From Isochrysis galbana (lineage: Eukaryota > Haptophyta > Isochrysidales > Isochrysidaceae), in the NCBI GenBank assembly GCA_018136815.1, contig CM030940.1, positions 1,260,313 through 1,324,312 of the forward strand: DNA of 64,000 nucleotides, given 5' to 3'. Shown here piece after piece: positions 40,933-51,340 of the stretch. Every line of letters starts with the position of its first letter. Within the stretch, counting starts at the first letter, position 1. The notes beneath the pieces are model-generated. The model did no database searches. It was not told where the DNA came from and worked only from the letters and a program-made list of their open reading frames with translations. The translations under genes and the position numbers were made by a program.

Positions 40933-42138
40933 ATGCGCTGCGTGCGGCTCGCACAGCTACTGCTGCTCTGCGCCGGGGTGGCGGGCGAGCCGCCGACGCC
41001 GTGCGGCCGGCGGCGCGTCTGCGACCCTGAGGACAGGCTGACTGCCGCGGCCTCTCTTGCAATCGAGCGACAGCTCGAGGCAATTGAAGCGGCGCCCGGC
41101 GCGAGCGGTTGCGGTACGCCTGCGCCGTTTCAGATGGCCGTGCTCGTCATCGGTAGCCTGAGCGCGTATGGTCACAAGGCCGGTGACCTTGAGGGCTTTA
41201 GTAGGGCTGTGTTCAACCACATTGGCATCGGCGCAAATGGTTGCGACACGGGGGTCCTCCTCAGCCTTGCCGTCGAAGACAGGCGCAACTTTCTGCTCAC
41301 TGGGAAAGGAGCGAGGCGCGCGCTCACAGACCGGCATGTATCAGATATCCTGAGGAGTCTTCGCCCATTGCTACGGGCCGGTGACGTGGACGGCGCAGTT
41401 ATGAAGGCAGTGCAACTCGTGGCCACAGAAGCGTTGCTTCCGGGCCAACCTCCCCTCAAGTACCGAGAACAAGAAGCGACCTCTTTGGCGGAGATGATTT
41501 TCGGCGGCGCTGTGCTGCTCTTCCTGTTGGTGTTTTTCAACCAATTGGCACGGATCATCTACATTTCCAGGCGGCGGCAAGCCTTTCTTCGAAGGCTGAA
41601 CACGCTTCAGCGCGCAAGGGACGCTTTTGCTCGGCGCACAGCAGATGAGGGACATGATGGCTGCCTGCCGCCGTGCGCAATCTGCCTTGATGAGATGCCT
41701 GCGGCTTCGCCGACCGCGTCGTCGTCAAGCAGCTCGCACTCGGCGCGCGCCCGCAGCGCGCGGCCTCGCTCTTCGTGCAGGCGCGCAACTCGGGCAACGC
41801 CGTGCTCCACGTGCCCGTGCCCGACCGCGCGACCGACCAGATGCACGCGCCGATCCGCGTCGAGGTGTCGGCGTGGGTGCCCCCTTCTCGCACCACACGC
41901 TCGGGATCGTCGCCTTCGCCCTCGCTCCGCTGCATCCGCTCAACGCGCTCGTGCGCGGCACGCCCGGTGCCTCTCGGGACGCGCCCTTATGCCGAGCCAA
42001 GGCGACGGCGTTCTCGTCGCGTACGTGGTGCTGCTCGGCCTCTCCTTCGGGGTGCTCGCGGGGGGACGTCGCTTGGTCAGCAAGGGCGGCTGCGCGCCCT
42101 TTTCCGACCGGGTACCAAATGAAGGCAAACGACCTTAG
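40933..42138 (+). CDS. TPM-domain membrane protein with truncated RING finger, probably frameshifted
   Basis: ATG 40933 begins a signal peptide (MRCVRLAQLLLLCAGVAGEP). Residues 35-190 are a TPM domain (TLP18.3/Psb32/MOLO-1 type): FSRAVFNHIGIGANGCDTGV, LSLAVEDRRNFLLTGKGARR, LTDRHV. A membrane helix follows (MIFGGAVLLFLLVFFNQL), then basic residues and CLPPCAICLDEMP, the first half of a RING finger. TPM-helix-RING is consistent with a membrane-anchored ubiquitin ligase, lumenal TPM and cytosolic RING. After about 41710 the frame becomes Ser/Arg/Pro low complexity and the remaining zinc ligands (His and four Cys) are missing, so the gene is disrupted or misassembled there. Confidence 0.65.
   Translation: MRCVRLAQLLLLCAGVAGEPPTPCGRRRVCDPEDRLTAAASLAIERQLEAIEAAPGASGCGTPAPFQMAVLVIGSLSAYGHKAGDLEGFSRAVFNHIGIGANGCDTGVLLSLAVEDRRNFLLTGKGARRALTDRHVSDILRSLRPLLRAGDVDGAVMKAVQLVATEALLPGQPPLKYREQEATSLAEMIFGGAVLLFLLVFFNQLARIIYISRRRQAFLRRLNTLQRARDAFARRTADEGHDGCLPPCAICLDEMPAASPTASSSSSSHSARARSARPRSSCRRATRATPCSTCPCPTARPTRCTRRSASRCRRGCPLLAPHARDRRLRPRSAASAQRARARHARCLSGRALMPSQGDGVLVAYVVLLGLSFGVLAGGRRLVSKGGCAPFSDRVPNEGKRP
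41715..42130 (+). pseudogene. Coding-like segment in shifted frames after the RING break
   Basis: From 41709 the frame offset by two bases reads CGFADRVVVKQLALGARP and NSGNAVLHVPVPDRATD with protein-like composition, then shifts again at a C run near 41880 (FSHHTLGIVAFALAPLHPLN). From 41990 another frame reads GDGVLVAYVVLLGLSFGVL, a membrane helix. None was identified. It looks like exons of another gene joined to the TPM/RING gene. Confidence 0.4.
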
Positions 42139-43191
42139 TCCTCCCCCCTCCTCCCAAGAAGCGGCAACGAGAGCGACGAACGAAGAACGACAGACGAAAG
42201 ACGGCTCGAGTCCGATGGACCGACGAGATGACACCACACTCACGTCAACACTCCCCACACTTACTTATCCTTATCACGGAACGCACAGGAACCTACCGAC
42301 AGCACCGAACAAGGAAGAGAATGCCGACAAGAGAGCGACGGGGCGACGGACGATTCGACGGGGCGACAGTTGCGCACAGGAATAAGGAAGGAATCTTTCG
42401 AAAACCCTTAAGTGAGTTTTGATGAAGACCGAAGTAAAATAGCGCCACGATATAATCCAACGGCCCACACCTGAGGGGGAATCGGGCGGGGTCACACAAG
42501 GGGGCGGTTCCTTGCACCGGCGATACCTGAACGCGCGACTTAGCAAGGAGGGGCCTATGCCTATGAGCCCGTAGTCATCGCGTGTTCGACAGTGGGGAGT
42601 TATAATGGGAGCCGGGGGTCTGCGAGGGGGGAGATTTGCAGGGGTGCATATACGTATGTGTCTGTGGCACCAACACACGTCAAGGTGTACGGGCAAGTGC
42701 GCTGAGGGGTGGCGTCGTGATGTCGTGATAGTACCGGGCTCCGGGCTTAACGATCAGATGTTTTATGTTTTATTATTCCTGTGCTCCAAGATGTCGACAG
42801 TCTAACAGCCAACGGCGAAAGGTGGCGAGATACTGCAACGAATCGGGCACGTCACGCACGAGCGTCACGACGACGTGGTGCGAGGGTCTCCCGCCGACTC
42901 CCGACAGCCAACAGAGCGCAGCGAAAGAGGAGCGAGATCCGTCCTCCGTCCTCCGTAGGCGAAGGGAGCGATGCGAGACCTTCCTTTCGTGGGAGATCGG
43001 AGGCTCCCCCGGTGCAAGAGAAGGCCCGGCCACTCGTCTTCACGCGGGGCACAAGTCTACCATTCTTCACGGAATCAAAAATGCGAAATGTGAAGTACAA
43101 GTACAAAGTACATCGTATTTCTTTTTTGATAGCTCTAAGACCCCCTCGTTACCAAAGATTCGTCGGGGCCGCGAAACGGCTTTTCGACACT
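42139..43191. other. Spacer and 5' flank of the coiled-coil gene
   Basis: 42740-42775 has an element-like tail (CAGATGTTTTATGTTTTATT). The frame that becomes the coiled-coil gene is open from 42781, but the stretch before 43192 has Arg-rich composition and looks like leader sequence. Confidence 0.4.
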
Positions 43192-45240
43192 ATGACGATG
43201 ACCGACGAGGCCCTGCAGCATTGCCTTGAGAACGAGAGGCGTGCTAGGGAGCGCCTCGTAGGGCTGCTGCTCGAGCAGAACGCCCTATTCCATCATATGT
43301 GCGCGGAGTGCGACGAGATGAGGAGAATCGATGTGCTCGTCCACGAGGAGGTGACCAGGCTCAACGAGCCGCACAGCGAGTTGGACACGCCGGCCGATAA
43401 GGTTGAGCTCGAGCTCGCTAGCCTGAGAGTGCAGGTTGTCAGCTTGAGAGCCGAACTGCGTCGAACTCAAGAGGAGGCCCAAGCCAATAGAGCGGCAGTT
43501 GCTGCATTGTCACCTAAACCTGCTTCATCGGCAGAGAGTGGCACATCAAAGAAGTCGAGTCGTTTTGCAAAGCAGTTGGCATCGCCAAAGCGTGCTGGAC
43601 ACGGAGGTAATCCGAGCTGTGCCGGGGCGTGTGCTGATGAAGGTAATGATCTCAACGCAATCCAGCTCGAGGCCACTGAGGGGCTACTTGGAAGGTGGCA
43701 GTCAACCAGTCCGATTCGACCTGGGAGGACTGCACATACTCAAAATGAGGCCAGTCACCGTTTTCCCAGTAAAATCAGGCCTGCCGGTATGGGCGGCAAG
43801 CATGCGATGGGAAGCGATTCCAGTAGACAAGTGTTCACTTTTGCACAGAAAGAGGGGCTCAATGAGATCGGGTCCAACCATCGTGCGGCTGACAACATCA
43901 TACCGTCGCCGTCCAAGCGCCATAATGGTGCTATCACGCCCCTTTTGCTTCTCCAACCGGTTGCTTCATCTTGCAGGCCTGGTGAGCCATCCCAGAGCTC
44001 GCCGCCTGCCCCCGTTCCCGGCAGCACTGCAAGCTCTGACGATACCGCGTCACAAGAGGTGGCGCAAATGGAGCACTTTTCACAAGCGGGCAATAATGTC
44101 GCTGGGTCCAATGACAGCTTAGAGCGTCCCTCCAGAGTCCTAAACGGTAGTATGGAAGAGTTTTGGAATGAGCTGTTGCAAAGACCAATCTTTCAATCGG
44201 ACTTGACCCCCGATGCGTACTCGCCGCTCGTGGCTGGCAGTATGCCGATGACATCGGCACTCGAGGGTGTTCGGCGAGCTGTACAACAGAAGGTAACTTC
44301 TTTACAAGGGCGTATTGACGAACTCAAGGCACTACTCCATTCGCCCCCCAAGCTGGACCGTCAAGAGACCTTCTCCTACTATCAATTTCTTCGATACCTG
44401 CTCGCATTGTGCTCTTCCTTGCATAGATTACTATCCTTGCCTTTGCGCGAGGACAGCTACGGCCTTTATCTCGAAGCATCTCGCCTGTGTGGCAAGCCTA
44501 TCGCTGCCATTGCACTGGGATCAAGTCCGATGGCGGAGGCGCTATTTGGAGGCATGAGCAGACGAGCTTCTATCGACACTGCGGCGCAAGTAAGAATGGC
44601 GCAACGAACCGCCATGGTCAGCGCGGTAAATGATTTTTGTGACATGCCCTCTGAAGCTGGGCTTCACAGGACCATCGAGGTCATTAGCGCTTCGTTGCAT
44701 CGGATTCTCGCACACAATACACGTCCACAGACCATCTCAATTACGTCATCGTCGTCGGCGCCGCAGTTAAAAACTCCACCTGCCAATTGTGCAAAAGTGC
44801 TCCGAGATGCGGCAGAAATGAGGTCCGCGGGGGCGGCTGCAGTGGCCCTGCCGTTCCGGCTGCCACCCTCACCGAACCTTCCGATGTGGCTCCACGATGC
44901 TACGATGCATTTAAAAGTGCATGATAGAACACTATCAAGGCCGAGATCATGTAGTGGCGACGGCAATAGCAGAAGACAAAGACGGTTGAACACCAGCGGC
45001 GACGACAGCAATCACGAGAACAAGCGAAGCCCAGACTCCCTGCCAAAATTCTCCCCGAGTGGTAGGATCTTAGCTCCAAGCCCAAAGCCACGCGATTCTC
45101 CGAGGCTCTCTCATCGGCACCATGCTGCTAGATTGCGGAAAGGCAAGAAACCAAGTGCAGACCGAATTCCACAAGTACATATCCAGGCGATCGGAGATTC
45201 GATTCCTTCGTGTATGCGAGCTAGCCCCATGTGCCAATGA
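43192..45240 (+). CDS. Hypothetical coiled-coil protein
   Basis: 682 residues from ATG 43192 (MTMTDEALQHCLENERRARE). Residues 1-110 are an acidic/Leu-rich coiled coil (heptads in LVGLLLEQNALF and VELELASLRVQVVSLRAELRR). About 120-320 is Ser/Pro-rich and disordered. About 335-540 is helical (VRRAVQQKVTSLQGRIDELKALLH, YYQFLRYLLALCSSLHRLLSLP, ASLHRILAHN), and the C-terminus is basic with SPSGRILAPSPKPRDSPR. No catalytic motif or named domain was recognised. Single exon as read, with normal composition for a gene here. Confidence 0.6.
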   Translation: MTMTDEALQHCLENERRARERLVGLLLEQNALFHHMCAECDEMRRIDVLVHEEVTRLNEPHSELDTPADKVELELASLRVQVVSLRAELRRTQEEAQANRAAVAALSPKPASSAESGTSKKSSRFAKQLASPKRAGHGGNPSCAGACADEGNDLNAIQLEATEGLLGRWQSTSPIRPGRTAHTQNEASHRFPSKIRPAGMGGKHAMGSDSSRQVFTFAQKEGLNEIGSNHRAADNIIPSPSKRHNGAITPLLLLQPVASSCRPGEPSQSSPPAPVPGSTASSDDTASQEVAQMEHFSQAGNNVAGSNDSLERPSRVLNGSMEEFWNELLQRPIFQSDLTPDAYSPLVAGSMPMTSALEGVRRAVQQKVTSLQGRIDELKALLHSPPKLDRQETFSYYQFLRYLLALCSSLHRLLSLPLREDSYGLYLEASRLCGKPIAAIALGSSPMAEALFGGMSRRASIDTAAQVRMAQRTAMVSAVNDFCDMPSEAGLHRTIEVISASLHRILAHNTRPQTISITSSSSAPQLKTPPANCAKVLRDAAEMRSAGAAAVALPFRLPPSPNLPMWLHDATMHLKVHDRTLSRPRSCSGDGNSRRQRRLNTSGDDSNHENKRSPDSLPKFSPSGRILAPSPKPRDSPRLSHRHHAARLRKGKKPSADRIPQVHIQAIGDSIPSCMRASPMCQ

Positions 45241-45795
45241 CGAACACTTTTATCTTGAGCCGCTTTCCTACTTGTTGCTTGTTCGCTTGGCGCTTGGGTC
45301 AACAGCGGGATGGTCCCAGGGAATTGGGGATGCTACAGCATCGTGTAAGTGATGAATACAGGGTCATCTCTATGTTATAGGCAAGGTTGTAAGCGCTTCC
45401 AACTATGTCACACGAAAATATGAGAGTAGATTTACAACGACGAACGCACTATTAACATTTTATATCTTGCCCCGGAGGCATGCTCTCACAATTTTCTTTT
45501 CTCAACGGTGCCCTTCTTCCCCTCCGGTATCCCCCCCTTCTCTCCTCTTTTATCTGTGCACACCAGGGGCAACGGCCAACGCGTCGTGCCCTCTCGTCGG
45601 CCCTCGCTCGCCCTCTCGCACTCGCCGCTCGGCCTGCCGCTCGCGGCTCTCTCGCTCTCCCTCCCTCCCGCCGCATCCCCCCCCCCTCCCTCCCCCGCCG
45701 CGTCCCCGCCCGCCCTCCTACCTCCCTTCTCTCCTGCGCTGCACTGCTCCTTGCCGCTGCCCTCAGCCGCTGCCATCGCCTGCTCAGCTGGACAG
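45241..45795. other. Spacer and MINDY 5' flank
   Basis: Ends in a pyrimidine-rich leader (45640-45760) just before the MINDY start. No gene or element was seen. Confidence 0.4.
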
Positions 45796-47161
45796 ATGTC
45801 AGCTTCCCGCCCCTCCACCGCCTCGACCAAACACCTCAAGCCCTGTGACCAGGAGACTCTTCTCACCCTCCACCGCGCGCTCTTCGGCAGCGAGAGGGAC
45901 TTCCCGCCTCCGTGGAGCCAGCAGGGCTTCACTTTCCGTGAGAAGGGCCTTCTATGCGGGCTTCGCCAGCACGCAGGCGGCCCATGCGGCGTGCTGGCCG
46001 TCGTGCAGGCCATGCTGATACGACAGCTTGCGATAAAGGGCTCGGGACAGGGCTCCGACGCACTCAGCACGAGCCGCGAAAGCGCGGCCGCCGCACTCCT
46101 TGACTGCCTTGCTGGAATCATCTGGTCTACTCGGGTGGGTCGGATGGCGCAAGTGGCGATGTGCAAGGCGCAGGAGCTCCCTCCGATGCGTGAAGCCGCG
46201 GAGTACATCCGCATCACGGAGTGCAAGTCGGAGGCAGATGTGCGTGAGGCACTCCAGGCAGCTGCTGGTTCGTACGTTCGGCCTAGAGGTGGCGGTGTTG
46301 CCCTCCTGCTGTATTCCGTCCTCTTGACGAGGGGTGTAGCGATGGTTGCTCGCGATGCTGACTTTCCATCCTCGCTCATCCTCCCCAACGGCTACTGTTC
46401 GCAAGAGCTTGTCAATCTGTTGCTCATTGGCCGCGGCTTTTCTAACGTCTTCGACGGGGAGAGGACGGTAGGCGGCGAGGGTGGCGACGGTGAGGGCACG
46501 CGTTTGCGAGGGATTCCGAGGCGTGCACCGGTCGGATTCCTTACGCTTTTCGAGCGGCAGGGGTCGCTACTCCACCAAAGCGGGGAGCGAGGTGACACCG
46601 GGCTGGTCAAAGTCGGCTCCAACTACAAGAGGCCACTCGCACCGGTCTACGTCGTCCAATCGGAGGCGCACTACTCGGTTCTCTGGCTTGCCTCGGAGGC
46701 GAACCCGGAGCTCACCGACCCCGATGAGCAAGTTCTTTATGGAGATGGCGCAGAAGATAGCCTTCCACCTTTGCACGAGCCGGAGCCGGAATTGGCACAG
46801 GGTGCTTCCTTCGATGCTTTTTACTTTGACCAGGTGTGGCGTCTCTTGTTCGCATCCGCCCTATGTCCTTCTGCTCGGCTCGCCTTATGCATGTCTCCAT
46901 GGAGTATGTGAACACACGTGTAGGCGCTTGGTCGAGGCGATGAAGAGATTGCCTCGCATGGATGCGAACACCAACCATTCACTCATTGCACTCTTTACCG
47001 GGGGTTTGTTGCAGATGGCTGAGAATGACGAGGCGGTACGTCTCACGATTCGCCGGCGCACCGGACCTCCACCGGCCCATCCAGTGCCGCTCGAGAACGT
47101 CGTTCTAACGCGATGGCCAGCAGCTGATGTGGACTGGAACGGTTCCGAGGTGCTGTTATAA
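45796..47161 (+). CDS. MINDY-family deubiquitinase (MINDY-3/4 type), 2 exons
   Basis: MINDY enzymes are cysteine proteases that trim K48-linked polyubiquitin. Exons 45796-46835 and 46924-47161 give 425 residues, near the 445 of MINDY-3. Motifs: RQHAGGPCGVLAVVQAMLIR (catalytic Cys), LLYSVLLTRGVAMVARDAD, NGYCSQELVNLLLIGRGFSN, VGFLTLFERQG, and PVYVVQSEAHYSVLW (catalytic His). Exon 2 ends LTRWPAADVDWNGSE, as in the family. The GT at 46836 keeps the frame; the GT two bases upstream would not. The intron is 88 bp. An Arg/Gly/Glu insertion (GGEGGDGEGTR) sits after the SNVFDG block. Catalytic activity is inferred from the conserved Cys and His only. Confidence 0.9.
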
Positions 47162-47837
47162 GGAGCGACATGACGGACTGTGTGCCGAAGCTGTGAACAC
47201 CGTCCCCGATCGGGAGGGCAGGTGGCCTGCAAGCGTAAGGCTTTAGCACAGCACGCCCATGCAACGCGCCAACACCAGCATGCCTCGGTGAGTTGCGACG
47301 GATTTCCACCAAAAGTACCAAGGGAGGCATGCCCACAATCATATGCAAGGTGTGCCCTTAGATATCTGGTGCGCGCACCTTGGTTTGAGACAGAGGAGAA
47401 AGGATGCCTTTTTCCACATAAGGTGTGCTCTCAGACATGTGGCGCACGCATCTTGGTTTGAGGCGGAGGAGAAAGGGTGCTTTCACCCACATCTAGACGA
47501 TCTCTTTTGATCCAGTCCAGCCTCGATCTCGGCCTCCTCGGGCCTCGTCGTTCTCGAGAGCAATGGGAAGCACGACTGCCGCCGGCCTTACACCGGCCCC
47601 AATGTGTGTATTTCATGTGTTTGAGGGTGCTGTGTACAACGGCGAAAGACAGTGACGAAGCAGAGACGTGTGACGCGTGTCTCACATTTGTGTGGTGATG
47701 GCAAACGTCTCTTATGACGTCAACATATTATTGGATGATATTCCAACTAAAATCCTCTCACCGCGCGTGCAGCCTGAGGAACCTAGCCTTGACTCCCTTG
47801 TCCCACAGAAGACAGGAGGGGGGGGAATCTTGAAGAT
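47162..47837. other. MINDY 3' flank with a 73-bp tandem duplication
   Basis: 47347-47419 and 47420-47498 are two adjacent diverged copies (AAGGTGTGC, GCGCACCTTGGTTTGAG / GCGCACGCATCTTGGTTTGA, GGAGAAAGG). No gene was seen. Confidence 0.55.
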
Positions 47838-48143
47838 TTTTATACTTTATAATATTCTTACCGCACATGCGGTAGTGGACCCACTACTTACACGTAGCCT
47901 ACTTTTACTTTCTAAAGACTAAAGACTTTTTACACCCCGACTCCCCCCCCCCCCCCCCGCCATCAGGCGGCTCCCCCCGTGCACTACTAGGGGGATAGGG
48001 GTGAAGGGCTTAGATATGGTCTGGTGGCCCGCCCCCCCCCCCCCCCCCGGGTGATCCGTTCCCCCCTTCCAGAAGCTTTCCTCCTACTCCTACGTCGTCC
48101 GGGCTGGCGGCGGCCTCGGTCCCGACTTATCCTGTACACAGGT
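47838..48143 (-). mobile_element. SINE-like R1 copy, 5'-truncated at the nested hairpin
   Basis: R1 3' end (TAATATTCTTACCGCACATG on the plus strand), the CTAGGGGGATAGGGG block and the CGACTTATCCTGTACACAGG hairpin remain; homology stops at about 48143, inside the hairpin's 5' arm, a place where reverse transcription could have stalled. No target duplication found. Confidence 0.65.
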
Positions 48144-48790
48144 CAACTACGTTTATAAGTAGGAGGCGAATGGGGGCTAAGACTGTGAATATATTAGCCT
48201 AATATCTAGATAATAGGCAATGTTGAGGCTATTAGGATTATCATCATAGATAGTAATAGCTAATAGCTCTTGAGCACTATTACTATCTACTACTATGATA
48301 TTAGCTGCGGGCCTCAAATTTATTAATACCATAGATAATGGATAATGGATAATGGCGGCGTCGAATCCTGCTTGCCATCGGACCAATAAGTATTACGACT
48401 CCCCTTACCCCTTGGACTAGCCCTAGCCGCTTGGCCACGATATGGTCCACCTCATGCAGGAGATCCTCGGCACGCCACGCTTCTTGCTCGGCATCGGGCT
48501 GTGCTCTGTGCTGCCGTCGGCTGTCGAGTTGTCGGGCCAAGGGGAGGGGGGAACGGGAAAAAAGTCGGAGATGAAGATGGAGAAGAGCGACGACCAAAAG
48601 CGTTCAATTATCCCCATCCCCGCTAACACCTTTCGTTGTCACCTGAAGGTTACTTTACTCAACTTGACACTTCACATGTCGAAACACACACGTGGTCTTA
48701 CTCCATTCACTCGATTTGGGACAGGGTCCATATCTCGTTGAAATCACGATCCATATCCCCATCGATGCTCGCGTCAAAGTGGATGTAAGA
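48144..48790. other. Spacer
   Basis: A/T-rich 48180-48350 with several inverted and direct TAATAG/CTATTA motifs. 48440-48560 reads open in one frame without a motif. No gene is claimed. Confidence 0.4.
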
Positions 48791-48807
48791 GTGTGTGAAT
48801 CGTCTTA

Positions 48808-49665
48808 TAATAAAACTTCTGAAGATTCGGGCTACTCACGCTAGCTATACAGTCCACGTACTCACGGTACTCACTCACGACATCGCCTATACCCCAGTTT
48901 ACTCACTCCCTTACACCACCCCCTTCATTCCTTTGTTTTTGGTATCGGGGGGGGGGCCCGCGTGCACTACAACGGGCCAAGTGCAGGGGGTGGGCTGGGG
49001 CAGACCTGCTGGTGTGGTGTTCCTGTGGCAAAACAAACGTAAACGCCTGTTGCATGTGACACTTCGTGCCCCTGGGAGGTCTCGGCCCCCTCTCCTCGCG
49101 TCTTTTTCAAGTATCTCCGCGTCTTCGCGGCATTCGTGTGTCGCTCGGGGTGTCGGCTTGTAAACATACCGTAAACAGGCGTGAGTCTTACCTTTTCTTG
49201 GGTCAGATCGCGTCGTTTTTTTTGTCGTTCTTTTCTCGCGGTTCTCTTCGTTCTCCTACGGGCGTGCGATGCCTGCGCGCGCCATGGCACCCCTCTGAGG
49301 GGACCCTCGGGCCCCCCCAGAGGGCCAGCTGGGCCAGCTCAGGGGGCAGTGGAGGCTGGGGCTGGGCCCCTGGCCTCTCCTGCCTCTCCCTCGCTGGCCT
49401 CGCTGGTCCTGGGTGCCCTCCTGGCGGCTCAGGTGGTCTGTGGCTCAGTGGTGGAGGGGGGGTCAGTACGAGCAGGGGCCAGTGCAGGCGAATGCGTGCG
49501 GCGCGCGATGCGCGCTCGGCGAGGGTCTGTGCCAGTGTGATGTCAGCTCAGCCCCTGCCAGCAGGCAGGGGCTGAGGTTGAGTGTGCAGGCCCACCCAGG
49601 GGGTGTCTGCGATGGAGGGGGGGGGGCACGGGGCCCCCATGACCCTATCAGTTTTACTGATAGTT
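48808..49665 (-). mobile_element. SINE-like R2, full length, 17-bp target-site duplication
   Basis: Flanked by GTGTGTGAATCGTCTTA at 48791-48807 and 49666-49682. 858 bp, minus strand, near identical to 36278-37144. Ends: CTATCAGTAAAACTGATAG at the 5' side (complement of 49645-49663) and TAGCCCGAATCTTCAGAAG with a T/A tail at the 3' side. It is inserted in repeat R7. Confidence 0.88.
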
Positions 49666-49669
49666 GTGT

Positions 49670-49750
49670 GTGAATCGTCTTAAAGATGACAAATATGGCA
49701 GGTTCATAAGGGCATACATATCATATATCATTCAAACGTTTCGATATAGG
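49670..49750 (+). repeat. Dispersed repeat R7, copy 2
   Basis: Matches 39757-39845, with a short duplication (ATCATAT) inside. The R2 element at 48808-49665 is inserted at its left edge. Confidence 0.6.
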
Positions 49751-49790
49751 GTATGTCAATTACGATGAGCTCAAGGAAATGGCAAGAACA

Positions 49791-51340
49791 ACTATCAGTA
49801 AACTGATAGGGTCATGGAGCGCGCGCCGCCGCCCGCTCTCGCTGCCGCCGCCCTCGCCGCGATGGACGAAGGACTCATGGACACGCCGCTGTCGCCGAAG
49901 CGACCGCGCCAAGACGACCCTCCCAGCCAGGTGGGCACAGGAGCCAGCGGGCCACGCCCGCGCTACGCAGAGAACAGAGAGAACAAGGCCAGCATGCTGG
50001 GTGACAACATGCAGCACACACATTCCACACCCCACAGCCAACTAAGTTTATACTTGGTTGCCCCATGGGGGGGCACGAGCCCCCCCCTCTCTGCACTCCT
50101 CCCCTGCCATGGGGGAGGAACCACCCATGCTCCTGGCACGCCTGATGGCTTGCCAGGAGCAGAATGCCCTGCTGACCCACTCTCTCACTGGCAGGCTTGC
50201 CTGCCTCGCGCGTCCTGGCCTGTCGTGGCCAGCCCATCGCTCCAACCCCCCTCCCCCCTGTTCGACAGGCAGACAGGTGCAGATTGGGGACCCCTGAGGC
50301 ACAGGAGCGCCAGCGAGGGAGAGGCAGGGGAGGCCAGGGCCCAGCCCCAGCCTCCTCTGCCCCCTGAGCTGGCCTCCAGGGGCCTCCAGGGGTCGCCAGG
50401 GGCAGCTGCAGGCCTGTCGCAGGCGCGCCATCGCGCGTGCCTGCAGGAGAGGGGAGAGAGAGCGCGGAGAAGGGGGTGGGCTGAGCGAGAGCTCCGCTCA
50501 CCGGAAAATAGGTAAGTCCCGCACCTGTTTACAGGATAAGTCGGGACCGAGGCCGCCGCCAGCCCGGTAGGCGTAGGAGGAAGGGGGGAACGGATCGCCG
50601 GGGGGGGCGCGGGCCACCGACCATATCTAAGCCCTTTTCCCCTATCCCCCTAGTAGTGCACGGGGGGAGTCGCCTGATGGCGGGGGGGAAGGGCCGGGGG
50701 AGTGGGGGTGTAGAAAGTTTCCTACGTGAGTAGAAAGTAGAGGCTGCACGGTCGCGTGTGCGGTGAGACTATTAAGAAATTAATTAATCCACACCCCACA
50801 GCCAGACCCAACACACCACCACAGTGGGACGCTCCATCAGGGAAGGCCTCCGGGCCTGGACCCTACACAGCCGCGGTACCGCCCTCGCGCTCCGGCGCGA
50901 GGTGCCGGCCCGGCACCAACACACACAAAACCCCAAGGGGGACAGGACGTACCTCAACAGAGGTCACAACATGGAGCAGCAATGGACCCCCAAGATGGGG
51001 GTCAGGGGCAGCGCAAGAGATGGAACGAAGGGAAAGCTCTTCAACAAAGCCGTCGGGCTGGTGGGCAGCCGCGGCTCGGTCGCGCGAACGACACGCACAA
51101 CACTGGCCAAAGAGGCCCAGCCAGGCACGGAAAGCGAGGATAGACATCCTACTCCTCCAAGAGCTCCACGCCTACAGCAAGCCGGTATGTCATCGATCCG
51201 GAGGACCACGCACAAAAACCTCCTTCTCATCGCCTCGCTATCCACCCTCGGTGCCACAAAGCAGCCGAGACCACCTCGCGCAAAATGTCTCTCTCCTCCA
51301 CCCAACCACCTTGACACGGATCGTGAATTGATGAGTTAGC
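49791..51340 (+). mobile_element. LINE-A 5' part: ORF1 start and beginning of endonuclease, split by R1
   Basis: 5' hairpin CTATCAGTAAACTGATAG at 49792-49809, then ATG 49814 opening MERAPPPALAAAALAAMD with PLSPKRPRQDDPPSQVG. An R1 element interrupts it at 50041-50787. Sequence resumes at 50805 and reads, in changing frames, Pro/Arg/Thr-rich linker and then RIDILLLQELHAYSKP near 51140-51190, the first block of an APE-type endonuclease. Frameshifts follow and homology fades at about 51340. No target duplication was found because the 3' end is absent. Confidence 0.7.
50041..50787 (+). mobile_element. SINE-like R1, full length, 17-bp target-site duplication, nested in LINE-A
   Basis: Flanked by TCCACACCCCACAGCCA at 50024-50040 and 50788-50804. 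747 bp. 5' ACTAAGTTTATACTTGGTT; core at 50315-50375; nested hairpin GTCCCG-CCTGTTTACAGG-CGGGAC at 50516-50547; conserved GGGGGATAGGGG block (complement near 50640); 3' tail GTGCGGTGAGACTATTAA plus GAAATTAATTAA. This copy defines the R1 ends most cleanly. Confidence 0.9.

Noticed and set aside
47347-47498. Possible CRISPR-like or satellite array
   Set aside because: Only two diverged copies with no spacers; a simple tandem duplication in a eukaryotic genome.
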